Source of the DNA: Thermoleophilia bacterium UBA5186
Lineage (GTDB): Bacteria > Actinomycetota > Thermoleophilia > Gaiellales > Gaiellaceae
Reading direction: 5' to 3'
Assembly: GCA_002413095.1 (NCBI GenBank)
Contig: DHWI01000015.1
Coordinates: 1-7,386, forward strand
Length of the DNA stretch: 7,386 nucleotides
Below are positions 6,189 to 7,386 of the stretch, piece by piece. How positions within the stretch are numbered: the stretch's first letter is position 1; each line of letters opens with the position of its first letter. A program made the position numbers and the translations under genes. A model generated the notes under the pieces. That model had not been told where the DNA came from and did no database searches. It saw only the letters and a program-made list of their open reading frames with translations.

Positions 6189-7133
6189 ATGGCGACACAG
6201 GGACCTGGACGTCCCGCCGCAGCACCGGCGCTGACCTCGCTGCCGCGGCTGGAGGATCTGCCGCGCTCCGGCGACGGCATCGATCCCGACGCAGTACGAG
6301 ACGCATTCGACTCCTTCCGGCGGCATGCCGCGCAGCTCCAGGCGCAGCTCCGCGTGCTCCAGGCAGCGGGCAGGACGCAATCCGCCGACCCGACCGGCCA
6401 CGCGGTCCGCATGGACGCGCTGCACCTCATCCGCGCGGCCGCAGAGTTCGCCGACGCCCTCGAGCGCGACGCCCAGAACGCCTCGGCCGCGCAGCTCGGC
6501 CGGACGGAGGAGGAAGTCCGCCGCCGCCAGATCGAGCTCCAGGAGCGCGAGGCCGAGCTCGAGCGCTACCGCGCCGAGACCGAGAAGGAGCGCGGCGAGA
6601 TCTTCAATACGGCTCGCAACGAGGCTCGGACGCTCGTCGCCGACGCGAACCGCGATGCGACGCAGGAGCTCCGCGAGTCCGAGGCCCGCGGCGCACGCCT
6701 GCTCGAGCAGGCGCGCCACCAGGCCACCGAGCTCACGAACTCCGCCCGTGCCGAGGTCGAGCAGACGCTCGAATGGGCTCGCGCGCAGGCCGCCGCGGTG
6801 CTCGCACGCGCCCAGCACGGTGCCGAGCAGCTGCTCTCCGCCGCAGGTCTCGGCGACGACGCGATCGCCGAGGTTTCCGGTGTCATCGTCCGCGCGGCCG
6901 AGGAGGCGATCGAGGCGAGTCGGCAGACCGGATCCGCCGCGCGCCGCGGTGCGGACGGCCCGGAGTTGGCGCCCGCCGCCGCCATGGCAGGCCCGCCGAT
7001 CTCCGCCGATCCCGAGACCGAGCCTCCTGTCTCAGAGGAAGACGAGCTGCCTGAACCGCCGGTTTCCGCGGGCGAACCGCCGTCCCCCGATGCGTCGGAG
7101 GACGAGGACGACGGCGGCAAGCCCAAGCCGTAA
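6189..7133 (+). CDS. Hendecad coiled-coil protein with acidic proline-rich tail (DivIVA/FilP-like organisation)
   Basis: A 314-residue protein with no signal peptide and no membrane segment. A low-complexity Pro/Ala N-terminus (1-30) leads to a helix at about 31-60 beginning IDPDAVRDAFDSF, loosely like the pattern of DivIVA N-termini. A second helix covers about 71-104, then a long charged coiled coil runs at about 105-218, in which 142-218 are seven back-to-back 11-residue repeats. A short helix follows (222-245), then a disordered tail rich in Pro, Glu, Asp and Ser (246-314) ending KPKP. Hendecad coiled coils occur in actinobacterial polarity and cytoskeletal proteins (Scy, FilP, DivIVA/Wag31-type) and in the ATP synthase b subunit; proteins like this are often labelled with those names. 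A cytosolic scaffold in cell growth or division is my inference, not shown. It has its own likely promoter and follows aspS by 86 nt. Confidence 0.85.
   Translation: MATQGPGRPAAAPALTSLPRLEDLPRSGDGIDPDAVRDAFDSFRRHAAQLQAQLRVLQAAGRTQSADPTGHAVRMDALHLIRAAAEFADALERDAQNASAAQLGRTEEEVRRRQIELQEREAELERYRAETEKERGEIFNTARNEARTLVADANRDATQELRESEARGARLLEQARHQATELTNSARAEVEQTLEWARAQAAAVLARAQHGAEQLLSAAGLGDDAIAEVSGVIVRAAEEAIEASRQTGSAARRGADGPELAPAAAMAGPPISADPETEPPVSEEDELPEPPVSAGEPPSPDASEDEDDGGKPKP
6612..6842 (+). repeat. Seven tandem 33-nt units encoding 11-residue repeats
   Basis: Residues 142-218 of the coiled-coil protein divide without gaps into seven 11-residue units starting at 142, 153, 164, 175, 186, 197 and 208. 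Position 1 reads A,A,S,A,A,A,A; position 5 reads A,A,G,A,V,A,A; positions 8 and 9 hold at least one Leu in every unit. The units differ at other positions, so this is an old protein-level repeat, not a recent DNA duplication. Confidence 0.8.
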
Positions 7134-7136
7134 GCT
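7131..7136 (+). promoter_or_regulatory. Candidate -10 box (TAAGCT) for leaderless transcript
   Basis: TAAGCT fits TAnnnT, begins with the TAA stop of the coiled-coil gene (7131-7133) and is followed by exactly 6 nt and then the GTG at 7143. The geometry is identical to the box at 2127-2132. No Shine-Dalgarno sequence precedes the GTG and no -35 hexamer is obvious. Confidence 0.45.
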
Positions 7137-7142
7137 GCACCC

Positions 7143-7386
7143 GTGCCGAGACGACTCGGTTCGAGACTCCTGATCGAAGGCTTCGTGATCGCGGCAGTCG
7201 CCGTGGTCCTCGGGGTGCTCGACCACACCGGAACGGTGGATCTGTCCTCGGTCCAGAAGATCCTGGCGATCTTCGGGACGTGGGCGCTCGTCGTCCTCGC
7301 CGACTGGGCCACGACGCGCGAGCGGCCAATCGCCGCTCCGGCAGAGCAGCCGTCGGCGCCCGTGGAGCCGCTCGCGGCGGTCGCCG
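7143..7386 (+). CDS. Small two-helix membrane protein, N-terminal part (runs off the window)
   Basis: An open frame from GTG 7143 to the window edge, 81 whole codons, with no stop seen. It starts with a short basic segment (MPRRLGSR), then a hydrophobic helix at about 9-26 (LLIEGFVIAAVAVVLGVL), a short polar loop (DHTGTVDLSS) and a second hydrophobic helix at about 38-55 (QKILAIFGTWALVVLADW). After TTRER comes an Ala/Pro/Glu-rich stretch, probably a flexible cytoplasmic tail. Family unknown to me. The start lies 9 nt after the coiled-coil gene's stop and 6 nt after a TAnnnT box, so a leaderless transcript is likely; read-through from the coiled-coil gene is also possible. A membrane partner for the coiled-coil protein is an attractive but untested idea. 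Confidence 0.7.
   Translation, partial: MPRRLGSRLLIEGFVIAAVAVVLGVLDHTGTVDLSSVQKILAIFGTWALVVLADWATTRERPIAAPAEQPSAPVEPLAAVA

Noticed and set aside
4231..6306. Very long open frame on the minus strand opposite aspS
   Set aside because: It is the shadow of a high-GC gene: the translation is Arg/Leu/Asp/Glu-rich without domain motifs, while the plus strand holds complete aspS with all class II motifs.
6325..7173. Second plus-strand frame inside the coiled-coil gene
   Set aside because: The translation is almost only Arg, Ser, Pro and Ala, as expected from a shifted high-GC frame; the frame from 6189 has a clear repeat structure and a ribosome binding site.

Overview
This is a high-GC bacterial window (roughly two thirds G+C by eye, with strong C/G preference at third codon positions). 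GTG and TTG starts are common, overlapping stop/start junctions are frequent, and several genes look leaderless. These traits fit an actinobacterium-like genome. A deep-branching class such as Thermoleophilia (Gaiellales/Solirubrobacterales) is my guess from protein style only and is not proven. No mobile element, CRISPR array, tRNA or rRNA was seen.

Layout. (1) 1-2134: end of a histidine-utilisation operon, with the C-terminal half of urocanase (hutU) followed, through a 4-nt TTGA overlap, by imidazolonepropionase (hutI). (2) 2139-2561: a small two-helix membrane protein with a basic N-terminus, apparently read from its own leaderless promoter built over the end of hutI. (3) 2558-2905, minus strand: a single-domain cupin, convergent with the previous gene; the two stop codons share one CTAG. 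(4) 2906-3065: divergent regulatory region with two inverted repeats and opposed -10-like boxes. (5) 3066-6102: a 22-codon leader ORF, hisS (histidyl-tRNA synthetase) and aspS (aspartyl-tRNA synthetase), chained by GTGA and ATGA overlaps. (6) 6103-6188: promoter and leader region. (7) 6189-7133: a coiled-coil protein with seven clear 11-residue (hendecad) repeats and a long acidic, proline-rich tail. (8) 7143-end: start of a second small two-helix membrane protein, again with a leaderless-type promoter overlapping the preceding stop codon.

How the parts relate. hutU and hutI perform consecutive steps of histidine breakdown (urocanate to imidazolonepropionate to N-formimino-glutamate). hisS and aspS form a translation unit; AspRS carries residues associated with the non-discriminating type, which would supply Asp-tRNA(Asn) to an amidotransferase. 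The coiled-coil gene has its own likely promoter and may be a cytoskeletal or polarity-type scaffold.

Most of the window is housekeeping. The less ordinary signals are the hendecad protein, the leader ORF coupled to hisS, and the repeated design in which a TAnnnT box sits on the upstream gene's stop codon exactly 6 nt before a GTG start. I see no convincing new multi-gene system.
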